Shown here: positions 1 through 11,191 of the stretch, in pieces
Numbering within the stretch: position 1 is the stretch's first letter
How the letters are laid out: every line of letters begins with the position of its first letter
Source: Neocallimastix lanati (nom. inval.)
Lineage: Eukaryota > Neocallimastigomycota > Neocallimastigomycetes > Neocallimastigales > Neocallimastigaceae
DNA: 64,000 nucleotides
Direction of reading: 5' to 3'
Assembly: GCA_016946835.1 (NCBI GenBank)
Contig: JACVTC010000077.1
Span: 411,001-475,000, forward strand
Translations under genes and position numbers: made by a program
The notes under the pieces: generated by a model
Seen by the model: the letters and a program-made list of their open reading frames with translations, nothing else
The model's database searches: none
Told to the model about the DNA's origin: nothing

Positions 1-1
1 C

Positions 2-1487
2 AAGTTAACCCCAAATTTGGTTAAAGACCCAGTCACCAAATTATTTAAGAATTTCAAAGATGTAATGGTAATGAAAACTGATAACTTAAAACATACTAAA
101 CAGTTACCTCATAGAATCACACTTAAACCAAGGACTACTTCGGTTAAATAGAGGGCTTATCGATTATCGAAGGCACAGTCTCTTGCATTAAAGAAAGAAT
201 TAGAGAAATTGATAAATAACAGACTAATGGAACCCTCGCATTATCCTTGGTCTTCATCGGTGGTTCTAGTTTTATAGAAAAACGGTCAATATAGGATGTG
301 TGTAAACTACCAAAGGATAAATGACTTAACAGAGAAAGATGCATATGACTCTCATTATCGATATTCTAAACTATGTTGGAAGAAATCAGGTTTTATCCAT
401 AATAGATCTTTTCTTGGGTTACCACCAAATACCGATGTACCTGAAGGACCAGGATATAACGTGTTTTACGACTCTCTATGAAAAACTATAACTTCAAAGT
501 TATACCGTTCGGGTTGTGCAATGCTCCCACCACTTTCCAGCGGGAGATGCGTAGAATTTTTTTTTAACTTAATTGATAGTTGTGTTTTTGTTTGTATAGA
601 TGACTTAGTAGTATTCTCTTCTTCGTATAAACAACATGTTGAAGATCTTGCCAAGAATTTCTCTAAATTAAAAGATAATGGGCTTAAATTGAATTTTGAG
701 AAATGACACTTCTTTCAAAAGGAAATGGAGCTGTTAAGCCACATTTTGCCTACTAATGTCATTAAATCAATACCCGAAAAAGTCTGGGTAATTGTAAATT
801 GACTTCCCATGAAGAATGTCTCTAAATTTCACTCCTTTCTAGGCGCAGTTGGATACTATAAGAAGTTTATTAAAGATTTTTCACAAATCGCTAGCTTGCT
901 TTTCAAGTTATTAAAGAAAAATTCAAAATTTAAATGGACAACTGAAAGTGATTTAGCTTTCAAGACTTTAAAGGAACGATTAATACAAGTCCCTATATTG
1001 GTAAAACCCGATTTTAATAAAGCATTCATTATAAGGACCGACGCATTGCAAACTGAAATTGAAGGAGCCATTATACAAAAAAGATGAAAATAGAGTCGAA
1101 AAACCGATCTATTACATCAGTAGAGCACTCAAGAAAGCCGAAACCAATTATAATGTTATTGATTTGGAGAGAAATGTCAGCTCTATACTGTGTAAAGAAG
1201 TTTAAGTATTACATTTTAGGAAACCACTTAGAGACTTCCTTAATAACTAATCATAAGCCCTTAATGGAATCTGCTATAATACATAGCCTTCCAATAATCG
1301 CCATTCAAGGTGGGTAGCTCTGCTAAGTGCACTCAAGGTTAAGGTCCTTTTTGAGGAGGAAAGGAAAAATGTTATTGACGATGCTTTATCTAAAATGGAA
1401 ACAAGGAAGGAAGTCGAAGAATTATATAATGAAGATGATGAAGTAGTTGTACTACTCTCACAAAGTATAGAAGATTTCATTAATTGA
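2..1487 (+). pseudogene. Decayed Ty3/gypsy pol fragment (reverse transcriptase and RNase H)
   Basis: Conceptual translation in shifting frames gives an ordered series of Ty3/gypsy pol landmarks. First comes the RT fingers region, with RMCVNYQRINDLTEKDAY at about 293-346. Then IIDLFLGYHQIPM at about 396-435, in another frame. Then NYNFKVIPFGLCNAPTTFQ at about 485-540 and the catalytic block CIDDLVVFS at about 594-620. After the RT thumb comes SFLGAVGYYKKFI (about 835-875), and then an RNase H-like part with IYYISRALKKAETNYNVIDLE (about 1105-1165). In-frame stops interrupt the frame near 150 and 275, and frameshifts occur near 355, 478 and 565, with further stops near 704 and 800. No LTR or integrase is visible, and the fragment is cut by the window edge. 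It encoded RNA-templated DNA synthesis for element replication but is clearly dead. Family assignment is from motif order and is firm. Confidence 0.85.
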
Positions 1488-1662
1488 AGAACTGTGGTGT
1501 TAGAAGGAAAAAAAAAATTACAAACACGATGATCGACTTAAGAAGATAATGGATGACCAAAAAGAGAGGTTGGATTTAATTTCATTATCAGATTGTTCAT
1601 TTTCAACATCTTTTATTTCTGTATTAAGTGTAAACCTTAACAGTTATATATCTCCTTTTTTT

Positions 1663-2045
1663 TTATTTCTATTTTTATTTTTATTTTTATTTTTATTTTT
1701 ATTTTTATTTTTATTTTTATTTTTATTTTTATTTTTATCTTTATTTTTATTTTTATTTTTATTTTTATTTTTATTTTTATTTTTATTTTTATTTTTATTT
1801 TTATTTTTATTTCTATTTTTATTTTTATTTTTATTTCTATTTTTATTTTTATTTCTATTTTTATTTTTATTTTTATTTTTATTTTTATTTTTATTTTTAT
1901 TTTTATTTTTATTTTTATTTTTATTTTTATTTTTATTTTTATTTTTATTTTTATTTTTATTTTTATTTCTATTTTTATTTTTATTTTTATTTCTATTTTT
2001 ATTTTTATTTTTATTTCTATTTTTATTTTTATTTTTATTTTTTAT
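1663..2045. repeat. (TTTTTA)n hexanucleotide microsatellite
   Basis: About 380 bp of TTTTTA units, with scattered ATTTCT variants near 1735, 1812, 1836, 1854, 1969, 1993 and 2017. Because the unit is six bases, one frame stays open as Phe-Leu repeats. This is a composition artefact and not a gene. Confidence 0.95.
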
Positions 2046-2149
2046 TTTTTATTTATACTTTTTTTTTTTTTTATTTTTTATATATATTTTATTTTATTTT
2101 TGTTTTTTTAGAAAGATTTTTAAATTTTTATTTGTAATTTTTAAAGTTT

Positions 2150-2991
2150 AGAATATGAAATTTATTAATTGTATTTGTAGGTTCTACTTTAACAGGAACA
2201 TCATTCATTGTCGTGCTTGATGTATTTGTTGTCTTTGCTATCTTTGTTGAAATTTTTGAAGAACTCCTGTAGTTTTTAAATGTTTTGATTTAGTCATTTT
2301 AATGTTGCTGCTAATATTTCTTTATTTTAATATTTAATGAATGTTTAATATTTAATATATTGAATTTAGATATTAACATGTTAATGAATTATTGAGTCAT
2401 TAATACTCTTAATCTGTTAAATATAACGCTTAAAATCAAAAAAGATATTTATATTTTATTATGAGTGTATTTATTTATTTTATTACTTTTTATTACGAAA
2501 GACCTTCTACATTTAAGAATATGTCATTACATATTATTTATAATTCTCTATACTAAAAATATTTTGCATTTAATATAGTATAACGTACAATGTAATTAAA
2601 TACATAACTGTCATATTATTTATTTATGAAAAGTTTCTAATAAAAATTTTTTTAAAATATATATGAATAAAAATATCAATCATTATTATGAATATTATTA
2701 CTTTATTATATTGCAAAGAGAAATTTAACTTTAGATCTATTATTATTATTTTTATATTATTTATTGATATTATTATTATTTACATAAATTTAAAGAAAAG
2801 TAAAAAAATAAATAAAAATAAAATAAAAATAAAATAAAATAAATATATAAATAAATAAATAAATAATAATAGTCAACATAAATAAAATAAATAAAATTTT
2901 ATTATTTATACATGAATAATATGTTTATAATAAAAAATAATAATCGAATAATTTTATATATATCCTATAATTTTATACTCATTATAGCAAT
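2150..2991. other. AT-rich intergenic stretch with one coding-like patch
   Basis: Mostly A/T with short ATT and AAAT runs. The patch at about 2160-2300 is richer in G and C. On the minus strand it holds an ATG at 2297 and a Ser/Thr/Lys-rich open stretch (KISTKIAKTTNTSSTTMNDV), but the two are in different frames. It could be a broken 5' exon or chance. I see no RNA gene or element boundary here. Confidence 0.3.
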
Positions 2992-3844
2992 CTATGCTAA
3001 ATAGTTATAGGTATCCTTTTCACCTTCCTTTCTTTCAATGTATTCATTATTTAATAAAATATCAATATTCTTTTTAATATCAGCAACACGTGGCTTGAAT
3101 CTATTCTTTAATTGTGAAATAACTTCATCCATTAATTTAACATGTTTTAAGGTCTTACGTGTCTTCATAATACGTACAATAGCAACCTATTATTATTATT
3201 AATTATTAGTAATTATTAATTGAATTAAATTTTCAGCAATTTATTTTTTTAATATTATTTAAAAAATATTTTAATAAATATTATAATAAAATTGAATATC
3301 ATTATCAGATAGTGATAATTCATAATCAATAGAAATCTGAACTACTTTAAAAATAAATTTATTAAATTAATTTTTTTTTAATTTAACTTAATTTTAAATA
3401 AATTTATTTTTAAACTTACTTGTATTAAAAAAACGATCGTTTTCAATAGCTTCTCTTGTTTCTTCATTTTCAGATTTCTGTTCACTTCTAATAGTCTTAT
3501 TTAATGGAACTCTAATTTTCTTAAACTTGAAATTAGGATTATATACATATGTCTTTTCACCGGATGAACTAAATTATTTAATTAAATATATTAAAAAAAA
3601 AAAAATTTATAAAAATTTTAATTTCTAATTATTATATTTACATTTGTATCTTCCATTTTATAAATATATTATTAATATATATATATAATACTAATATAGT
3701 TAATAATACTTTAGCTTTACATAAAATATTTAACTGACCTAAGAGAGCTTCTTTAGTTAAACCAGTTTGTTCCTGTAATTCGCTTAAAGTATATGAATCA
3801 ACCTTATTATAAGATAAAAGAACAGCCATTTGATAAACTGAAAC
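2992..3844 (-). CDS. CUL1-like cullin, C-terminal exons, 5' part not found, one frameshift
   Basis: Cullins scaffold RING-type E3 ubiquitin ligases. The winged-helix C-terminus is modified by NEDD8. Three exons are readable on the minus strand. Exon a, 3844-3642, reads [20 protein letters not shown]. Exon b, 3568-3420, reads [20 protein letters not shown] and ends at a GTAAGT donor. Exon c, 3186-2992, holds the neddylation domain, with [32 protein letters not shown] and the terminal EKDTYNYLA before TAG. The terminus and the FKPRV...IKK...IDIL pattern point to CUL1/CDC53 and away from CUL3/CUL4. A TACTAAT-like branch site lies before the acceptor of exon c. Exon b has seven T (minus strand) at 3433-3427; six would restore the frame into exon c. 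Exon a may contain a small AT-rich intron near 3700. The next upstream intron runs into the ATT microsatellite and copia element, and I found no further cullin exons before 19 kb. Confidence 0.85.
3427..3433 (-). other. One-base frameshift in a homopolymer of the cullin gene
   Basis: As written, this exon ends in frame as DRFFNT plus an orphan base. Removing one T from the seven-T run gives DRFLIQ, then a phase-0 GTAAGT donor that joins to VAIVRIMK exactly as in CUL1 (LLIQAAIVRIMK). It is either a homopolymer sequencing error or a real lesion. Confidence 0.75.
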
Positions 3845-3848
3845 CTAT

Positions 3849-3984
<136 letters not shown>

Positions 3985-4243
3985 TGTTATAATATTAATA
4001 AATTTTAATATATTAATTTATATTTTACTTTTTATATAATTATTATTTTATGTATGATTAACATTATTTATGTTAATATCATTCTTTTATGTAAATAATT
4101 TATTTCTTATTTTTTTATGTAAATCACGAAATCATTTGATTAAATTTAGTATATATATTTCACCTGATTATTTTTATTTTAATCTCAGACTTGTTTATAT
4201 TAAATATATTAATAAATAAATAAAATTAAATATATACATAACA
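3985..4243 (+). repeat. Copia 5' LTR
   Basis: The 259-bp LTR starts TGTTATAATATTAATAAA and ends with ATACATAACA. It aligns along its whole length with the 3' LTR apart from the 389-bp block present only in the 3' copy. Confidence 0.9.
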
Positions 4244-4245
4244 AT

Positions 4246-4270
4246 AGATTAAGAGTCTCAGCTCTGGAAA
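4246..4270 (+). promoter_or_regulatory. Putative primer-binding/leader motif
   Basis: GATTAAGAGTCTCA starts four bases after the LTR end. The same string, or ATTAAGAGTCTCA, occurs just inside the 5' LTR of both reverse-oriented LTR elements in this window (near 12595-12610 and 55780-55795, minus sense). Its position fits a tRNA primer site. I could not match it to a specific tRNA. Confidence 0.5.
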
Positions 4271-4304
4271 GGAAAGAGATTAATACTAATTAATATTTTA
4301 AATA

Positions 4305-5739
4305 ATGAATGATAATAATAGTAATTATTCATTAAAAGAAAATAATGTCCGCCTGACAGGGGACAATTTTGAAGTATGGTACACAATAATCTATGATGCA
4401 CTATACATTAATAAGTTAAATATTTACATTGATAAAGATGTACTTAAAGAACTAGAAGAAAAAAAATTCTAATTCAGATGAATTAGAAAATGCGAAAATA
4501 GAAAATAAGAAGGCAAGGCTTTTTATTTTAAATTCTATAGGCTCTGACATTATAAAGGATGTTATAAAATTAAAATCCGCGTATTCAATAATAAAGTACC
4601 TTAAAGGAGAATACGAAGAAAGTGAAACGGATATGCTTTATTGGGCTAAAAAGATAGCTGATTTAAAAGCAAAAATCATAAAAGATATTCCAAAAATATT
4701 AACAAAATTAGATAATATTTTTGAAAATATGAAAAAATCAAAGTTTCCCATTTCAGATAAGGAAAAATCAAAATATGCTTACAATACATTTCCTCCCGGA
4801 TTTAGGAGCAAATTTGAATTCAATGTTAACGAAACCTACAAACAACTATGTGAGAGAATAAAATATAATATAACCATGAAATCTTATGATGGCGAATGGG
4901 ACAATAATAATGAAGATACTAACTCAAACAGATCCGATGACCCAATGGAAATTGATGCACTCCACAAAAGATATAAAAGATTTACAAAAACGGATAATAA
5001 TAATAATAATAAATACAATGAAAGTAAATACAAAAATGATAAACCAATGAATCATAAAAACGACAATAAAAATTATAATAAAAATAATCAAAAAGAAAAA
5101 TTTTGTTTAATTTGTGAAAAACATGGTCACACTTTAAAGGAATGCTGGTACAATTTAAAAAATCCAAATAGAAAAAATAATGGTAAATCTAACAATGGAA
5201 AATTTATGGGATATATTAATGATATTCAATTAAGTAACGAATATAACAATGGATTTAATTATCATGAATTACATGATAATTTAGAAAAACCTAATGACGA
5301 CACAAAATCAATAAACCTTATCAATAAAATTAATAATCCATCCATTACTAATGAAAATTTGATGTTAAAACACAAAAATACACGTGTTCTTAACCAGTTA
5401 AATACAATAAAATATTTATTAAATACCAATAATTATACTAAAGACGAATGGTTATATGATAGTGGTGCCGGTGAACATATAACTAATAATAAAAGTATAT
5501 TACAAAATTTTAAAAATGAAAAAATAAATCTAAGTTGTGCTAACGGAACCAAATGTACTTTTGATGGCTATGGAGAAACAATTTTAAATATAAATAATTA
5601 CAAAATAAAATTAAATCGTGTTCTGTACTCAAAAGATGTAACTAAAAATATGATTAGTGGTATAGAATTAAATAAAATTGGAATAAAAGTTATTATTGAA
5701 GAAATAAATAACAATGTTATTCTAAAAATGTTAGATTAA
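4305..5739 (+). pseudogene. Copia gag and aspartic protease, frameshifted
   Basis: The ATG at 4305 opens MNDNNSNYSLKENNVRLTGD, with NFEVWYTIIYDAL, the typical copia gag start. Frame is lost in an A-run at about 4458-4466 and resumes one base over, with the second frame open to TAA at 5737-5739. A CCHC zinc knuckle (CLICEKHGHTLKEC, at about 5106-5147) follows an Asn/Lys-rich linker. The retropepsin active site is WLYDSGAGEHITNN at about 5449-5490. Gag packages element RNA, and the protease matures the polyprotein. Apart from the single A-run shift and the terminal TAA the region looks intact, and the downstream integrase is in the same frame as the protease. Confidence 0.9.
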
Positions 5740-8004
5740 AACTATAAAACAATCTCATCATTTCAAGCTAATAAAAGAAATGAAATAAGTATCACTGATG
5801 TTCAAAATAACAAATATGAAATAAGTAATAATAGAAATAATATTATGGCTATGCAAAATTTTAATAATTACCAAGAACTTCTTTGGCATAGAAGAATTGG
5901 TCATTATTATAATGAGGATATGCAAAAGTATTTACAAGAACATGGTATAAATAATAATAATTGTTGTGATGAATGTAAAATAACAAAAATGAAAAGAAAA
6001 TCACACAATAGAATTACTCCCAAAGCTTCTTATATCCTCGAAGTAATACATTCTGATATTATTGGGCCAATAAATAAATCTTTTACTGGAAAAAGATTTA
6101 TTTTAACTTTTATTGATGAGTTTAGTAGAAAAAGTTGGATATTCCTACTAAAAAGTAAATCTGAAGCCATAGATACTATTATTGAAGTTTTTAAATTCTT
6201 AAATAATAATAATAATAACTATAAAATTAAATTTTTCAAATCAGATCAAGGACGTGAATTTGATAACAAGAAAATTAAAAATTTCTGTAAAGAAAACGGT
6301 ATTTTAAAGGTATTTTCTCCTCCTTACAACCCTGAAAATAATGGAATTGCAGAGAGATTTAATCAAACTCTAATCTCCTGCACAAAAACAATATTATATT
6401 GGAGTGGATTAAGCGAAAATTTTTGGGATTTTGCTGTTACTTACGCTAACTATGTTTACAACAAAGTACCACATAGAAGCATTAATAATATAATCCCTAA
6501 TGAAATATTTTTCAATAAAAAATCAAATATTAAATATTTACGTGTATTTGGATGCATTAGTTATTACAAAATTTTTGATCAAAATAAATCTAAATTTTCA
6601 CCAAATTCTCGTAAAGGAATTTTTTTGGGATTTAGTGAACAATCGAATTGTTATATTATAATGGATTATGAAAATTACAAAATACATAAAGTTAGAGAAA
6701 TTCACTGCTTGGAAGATACTCCAGCCAACCTAAAATTATCTAATGATAATAAAAATCAATATGGGGATCCAAATTTCTTCCAATTCTATTTTAATTTTAC
6801 CAATCTTATTGGTTATAATCCTAATAATTTAACCATAAATAATAATAAAAATAATAATCAAAATAATTCAAATGAGGAAATTTTCTATGACATTCCTGAC
6901 GATGGTAGTGATTATCCGTCATCTATTTCCTCACCAGATTTCAATCAAAACAATCAAAATAAGACACCATCTAATAGTTCTTTCGGATATAAACAAAATA
7001 TTGAGAAAACGAATAAATTTGATAGTCAAAACATAGAGAAATCACAAAATATAAATACAACTGAAAATTTTCAAAATTTAAAAAATGATGAAATTATTCA
7101 AAATAAAAATTTTTCAAATAATAAAAATTTTTCAAATTCTGAAGAAAATATAAACAAAACTTTATTATATAAAGAAAATGACAAAAATTTAATTGCCAAT
7201 AAAAATCAAACTTTAATTAATAATGAAAATATTAAAAATTTAAATGAAAATTTTAATGAAACCTTAAATAATAATAAATTCGATGATAATATTAAGTCGA
7301 ATATATTAAATAATAATAAAGTAAATAATATTGATGAATATTCTAACATATATTATCAAAATAATAATACTCAATTAACTGATACAATTAATAATACATA
7401 TTCTATATCATTAAGTAATAATAATATATTACAAAACAATAATAATAATATACACAGTAATAAAAATAATAAAAGTAAAACGTTAAAAGAAATTATTACT
7501 CCAAATGTAAATTTTAATGAAACCTTAAATAATAATAAATTCGATGATAATATTAAGTCGAATATATTAAATAATAATAAAGTAAATAATATTGATGAAT
7601 ATTCTAACATATATTATCAAAATAATAATACTCAATTAACTGATACAATTAATAATACATATTCTACATCATTAAGTAATAATAATATATTACAAAACAA
7701 TAATAATAATATACACAGTAATAAAAATAATAAAAGTAAAACGTTAAAAGAAATTATTACTCCAAATGTAAACAAAAAGTCCACTTTTAGAAGTAATATT
7801 AAAAATTTAATTATTGAAAATAACAATGTTCCCAATCAATCACATAAATTTAATTATTGGACCTATAGAATGAATTTACCAAATTTATCAAAAAACAATA
7901 ATTTAAAAATTTTAAATAAAAATAATTTAATTAAAAATAACTATGATGAAGGAGCATCATCAAATAATAAAAATAATAATTTTATTAATCATAATTTAAA
8001 TTAA
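5740..8004 (+). CDS. Copia integrase with long Asn-rich C-terminal tail
   Basis: The frame continues from the protease past the TAA at 5737; the first ATG is at 5845. An HHCC zinc-binding segment (WHRRIGH ... CCDEC) spans about 5884-5978. The catalytic core starts at VIHSDIIGP (about 6040) and has the D,D,E set: HSD, KSDQGREF (about 6239) and NNGIAERFNQT (about 6340). LRVFGCISYYK marks the core's C-terminal edge (about 6540). From about 6840 the protein is a low-complexity Asn/Lys/Ser tail with an 87-residue tandem duplication. The integrase inserts element cDNA into the genome. Whether the upstream TAA is read through, lost by mutation, or a sequencing error cannot be told. Confidence 0.92.
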   Translation, partial: NYKTISSFQANKRNEISITDVQNNKYEISNNRNNIMAMQNFNNYQELLWHRRIGHYYNEDMQKYLQEHGINNNNCCDECKITKMKRKSHNRITPKASYILEVIHSDIIGPINKSFTGKRFILTFIDEFSRKSWIFLLKSKSEAIDTIIEVFKFLNNNNNNYKIKFFKSDQGREFDNKKIKNFCKENGILKVFSPPYNPENNGIAERFNQTLISCTKTILYWSGLSENFWDFAVTYANYVYNKVPHRSINNIIPNEIFFNKKSNIKYLRVFGCISYYKIFDQNKSKFSPNSRKGIFLGFSEQSNCYIIMDYENYKIHKVREIHCLEDTPANLKLSNDNKNQYGDPNFFQFYFNFTNLIGYNPNNLTINNNKNNNQNNSNEEIFYDIPDDGSDYPSSISSPDFNQNNQNKTPSNSSFGYKQNIEKTNKFDSQNIEKSQNINTTENFQNLKNDEIIQNKNFSNNKNFSNSEENINKTLLYKENDKNLIANKNQTLINNENIKNLNENFNETLNNNKFDDNIKSNILNNNKVNNIDEYSNIYYQNNNTQLTDTINNTYSISLSNNNILQNNNNNIHSNKNNKSKTLKEIITPNVNFNETLNNNKFDDNIKSNILNNNKVNNIDEYSNIYYQNNNTQLTDTINNTYSTSLSNNNILQNNNNNIHSNKNNKSKTLKEIITPNVNKKSTFRSNIKNLIIENNNVPNQSHKFNYWTYRMNLPNLSKNNNLKILNKNNLIKNNYDEGASSNNKNNNFINHNLN
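7248..7770 (+). repeat. 261-bp tandem duplication in the integrase tail
   Basis: Two near-identical copies of 261 bp (87 codons) lie head to tail. Both start at NFNETLNNNKFDDNI and end at KTLKEIITPNV. The only difference I see is one codon in SIS versus STS. The period is a multiple of three, so the frame is kept. Confidence 0.9.
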
Positions 8005-8167
8005 AATATTTTAAAAAGAAAAGAAAATCCAATATTTTTTATAAAATTTAAAAAATATCGTAGAACAGATTTTAACAACAAAATTATTGCTTCAATTCAA
8101 AACATGGTCCCAAGCAATTATATTCAAGCAATCAATTGCAAAGATCATTTATTAAGAGAATACTACT

Positions 8168-9622
8168 ATGGATGATGAATTGTGCAACTTTTATGATAAT
8201 AATATAATGATATTTGTTAAACATGTCCCAAAAGGCAAAAGAATTTTACCTTTAATTTGGATATACACAAATAAAATTAATAGTGCTGGTGTTGTTATTA
8301 AACACAAAGCACATATTGTTGCACAAGGATTCCGACAATTATTTGGTGTGGACTTCTTTCAGACCTTTGCCCCTACTCTTAATATCGATGGTCTAAAATT
8401 GATTATTGCCATTGCTTCAAAATTCAAATGGCATATTTTCCAACTTGATATTAAAGCTGCCTACCTTAATGCTAAAATTGACACAGATATTTATACAATT
8501 ATTCCGCCTGGAGATGCTAACTTTGGGAAGGGATACTGGAAACTTAGAAAGGCACTTTACGGATTAAAACAGTCAGGGCGCCAATGGTATCTGACAATAT
8601 CTGAATTTTTAATAGAACAAGGCTTTATTCAATTATCGTCTGAAAAATGCATATTTAAAAAGACCGTTAATGGAAAATTAGTCTGTATAATTGGATTATA
8701 CGTTGATGATATGGCTATCGCTGGATTAGTTAAAGAAATCAATAACATTATAAATAAAATTAAACAAAAATTCAAAATTTCAAAATGCGAACCAATTAAT
8801 TATATATTAGGAATTAAAATTGAAAAGAACAATTTCAATTATTCAATTTCTCAAAAACATTTTATTAACATCATTTTAAATAAATTCAATATTAATAATA
8901 TGAAAAAAGTTACAACTTCATGCGTTGGTGATAATATTATTTCTGAGAATAATGATCCATATGATAAAACAACATATAAAAGCGCTATTGGTATGCTAAT
9001 ATTCTTATCCAAATCAACCAGACCGGACATCTCTTTTGCCGTACACAAAGCCGCTAGAAATTCGAAAAATCCTACAATAACCGATTGGAGAAAAGTAGAA
9101 AACATCTTGAAATATTTAAACAGCACTATAGATTACAAGATAACTTATAATGGTCAAGGAAACATAGTTGCTTATACTGATTCGGATTTTGCTGGAGACA
9201 TTAAAGACAGAAAATCGACTTCTGGACATATTATTCTTTTAGGAAATAATCCAATTTCTTGGATGTCTAAAAAACAATCTATAGTTGCTACCTCAACCGC
9301 TGAAGCAGAATATATTAGTACTTCACAATGCATCAAGAAATTATTATGGATCAAGAATATTCTTTTTGAATTAATAGGATTTAATAAACCAATAACTATT
9401 TTTATTGATAATAATGCATGTAAAATTTCTATGGAAAATGGTGATTTAAATCCTAAATTAAAACATATATCAATTAAATATCACTTTAATGTAGACAACA
9501 TTAAGAAGAAAATAGTTGAATTAAAACACATTGAAAGCTCTGAAAACTTAGCAGATATTTTAACAAAAGTTACTAATGGAAACAAAATAAAATCCTTCGC
9601 AAATATAATTTTTAATAATTAA
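8168..9622 (+). CDS. Copia reverse transcriptase and RNase H
   Basis: The 484-codon ORF begins within the RT domain. KAHIVAQGFRQLFGVDFFQT and FAPTL lie at about residues 43-69, QLDIKAAYLNA at about 92-102, LYGLKQSGRQWY at about 130-141, and the catalytic LYVDDMAIAG at about 178-187. RNase H follows with AYTDSDFAGD, KSTSGH, the acidic TAEAEYI and IDNNACK, ending KHIESSENLADILTK. All catalytic residues seem present. The N-terminal connection segment (LRE near 8155) is in the frame of the preceding ORF, so there is a +1 shift at about 8160. The stop lies 20 bases before the 3' LTR. Confidence 0.93.
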   Translation: MDDELCNFYDNNIMIFVKHVPKGKRILPLIWIYTNKINSAGVVIKHKAHIVAQGFRQLFGVDFFQTFAPTLNIDGLKLIIAIASKFKWHIFQLDIKAAYLNAKIDTDIYTIIPPGDANFGKGYWKLRKALYGLKQSGRQWYLTISEFLIEQGFIQLSSEKCIFKKTVNGKLVCIIGLYVDDMAIAGLVKEINNIINKIKQKFKISKCEPINYILGIKIEKNNFNYSISQKHFINIILNKFNINNMKKVTTSCVGDNIISENNDPYDKTTYKSAIGMLIFLSKSTRPDISFAVHKAARNSKNPTITDWRKVENILKYLNSTIDYKITYNGQGNIVAYTDSDFAGDIKDRKSTSGHIILLGNNPISWMSKKQSIVATSTAEAEYISTSQCIKKLLWIKNILFELIGFNKPITIFIDNNACKISMENGDLNPKLKHISIKYHFNVDNIKKKIVELKHIESSENLADILTKVTNGNKIKSFANIIFNN

Positions 9623-9629
9623 AAATTAC

Positions 9630-9642
9630 ATTTGAGGGGGAG
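9630..9642 (+). promoter_or_regulatory. Polypurine tract of the copia element
   Basis: TTTGAGGGGGAG abuts the TGTTAT start of the 3' LTR. This is the usual position of the RNase H-resistant primer for plus-strand synthesis. Similar tracts precede the 3' LTRs of the two reverse elements (TTAAGGGGGAA and TTAAAGAGGGAA, minus sense). Confidence 0.8.
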
Positions 9643-10292
9643 TGTTATAATATTAATAAATATTAATATATTAATTTATATTTTACTTTTTATATAATTA
9701 TTATTTTATGTATGATTAACATTATTTATGTTAATATCATTCTTTTATGTAAATAATTTATTTCTTATTTTTATGTAAATCACGAAATCATTTGATTAAA
9801 TTTATGATATGCGGGACTTTTATGTGCAATAATTTATAAGCAGTGGGTTTTAAATAATTGTGGTAGTTTAGTAAATTTTATTAATAAAATTATAATATTC
9901 GCACAATTAAAATAATAATTCTAATTCCTAAAAATTTACAAGAGAGTTCCCTATTTCAAATATAAATAATTTAATTTATTTATAAGAAATAGGTAATATA
10001 TTAATTATATATTCTAATATATAGAAATATATAAATTTTATATAAAATAAAGTATTATAATTATTATAATTATAATAATACATATTGAAATAAAATAAAA
10101 TAAAATAATTATTATCAAAAAGATATAAATTTAATATTTAATAATTATTATTAAATATACAAATATGTTACTACACATATTTGTTTTATATCATTTAGTA
10201 TATATATTTCACCTGATTATTTTTATTTTAATCTCAGACTTGTTTATATTAAATATATTAATAAATAAATAAAATTAAATATATACATAACA
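9643..10292 (+). repeat. Copia 3' LTR with internal 389-bp block
   Basis: Starts TGTTATAATA and ends ATAACA. Positions 9643-9804 and 10194-10292 match the 5' LTR closely; 9805-10193 has no counterpart in it. Confidence 0.9.
9805..10193. mobile_element. MITE-like insert in the copia 3' LTR, or a block deleted from the 5' LTR
   Basis: The 389-bp block begins TGATAT and ends ATATCA, a perfect 6-bp inverted terminus. It is flanked by TTTA (or ATTTA) on both sides, present once in the 5' LTR. That fits a short TIR element with a 4-5 bp target duplication. A deletion in the 5' LTR across the ATTTA microhomology explains the same data. No coding sequence is seen. Confidence 0.5.
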
Positions 10293-10295
10293 ATA

Positions 10296-10854
<559 letters not shown>

Positions 10855-11191
10855 TTCCCCCTTAAACCTAGTTATTCTATAATGAATAAATTGGTTTACT
10901 GGTGAATATGTGTATATAAAATTATCCTATTTTACACTATTAACTTGATATTATTAAACTGTTATATATATTTCTATCCTAAATTAACCTCTAATTTTAC
11001 ATGAATAAAATACTTTTTATGTAATATTAATTTTTTAATTTAATTTAAATATTACTAAAATAATTTCTTAAATATATTTATAATCTAATAATTTCCCCCT
11101 AAAACTAAATATTTAATATTATTACACCATTAGTATTAGATGTATCTAAAACATCTCTTATAGTATATGGTTTATATATTACCATTCATAT

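Larger units (their letters stand above)
3985..10292 (+). mobile_element. Ty1/copia LTR retrotransposon, nearly complete
   Basis: Two related LTRs (3985-4243 and 9643-10292) begin TGTTAT and end ATAACA. They flank gag, protease, integrase, RT and RNase H in the copia order (integrase before RT). A leader motif GATTAAGAGTCTCA follows the 5' LTR, and the polypurine tract TTTGAGGGGGAG precedes the 3' LTR. The pol line is interrupted by a frameshift at about 4460, an in-frame TAA at 5737 and a frameshift at about 8160, so this copy is probably non-autonomous now. Both flanks are ATT repeat, so a target-site duplication cannot be told from the repeat. The domains are otherwise intact, which suggests modest age. 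Confidence 0.95.

Noticed and set aside
1549-2151. 200-codon plus-strand ORF of Phe-Leu repeats
   Set aside because: It is the translation of the (TTTTTA)n microsatellite with no coding features at either end.
7371-7835. Minus-strand ORFs opposite the integrase tail
   Set aside because: Mirror frames of the Asn-rich duplicated tail; Leu/Asn content follows directly from the AAT codons on the coding strand.
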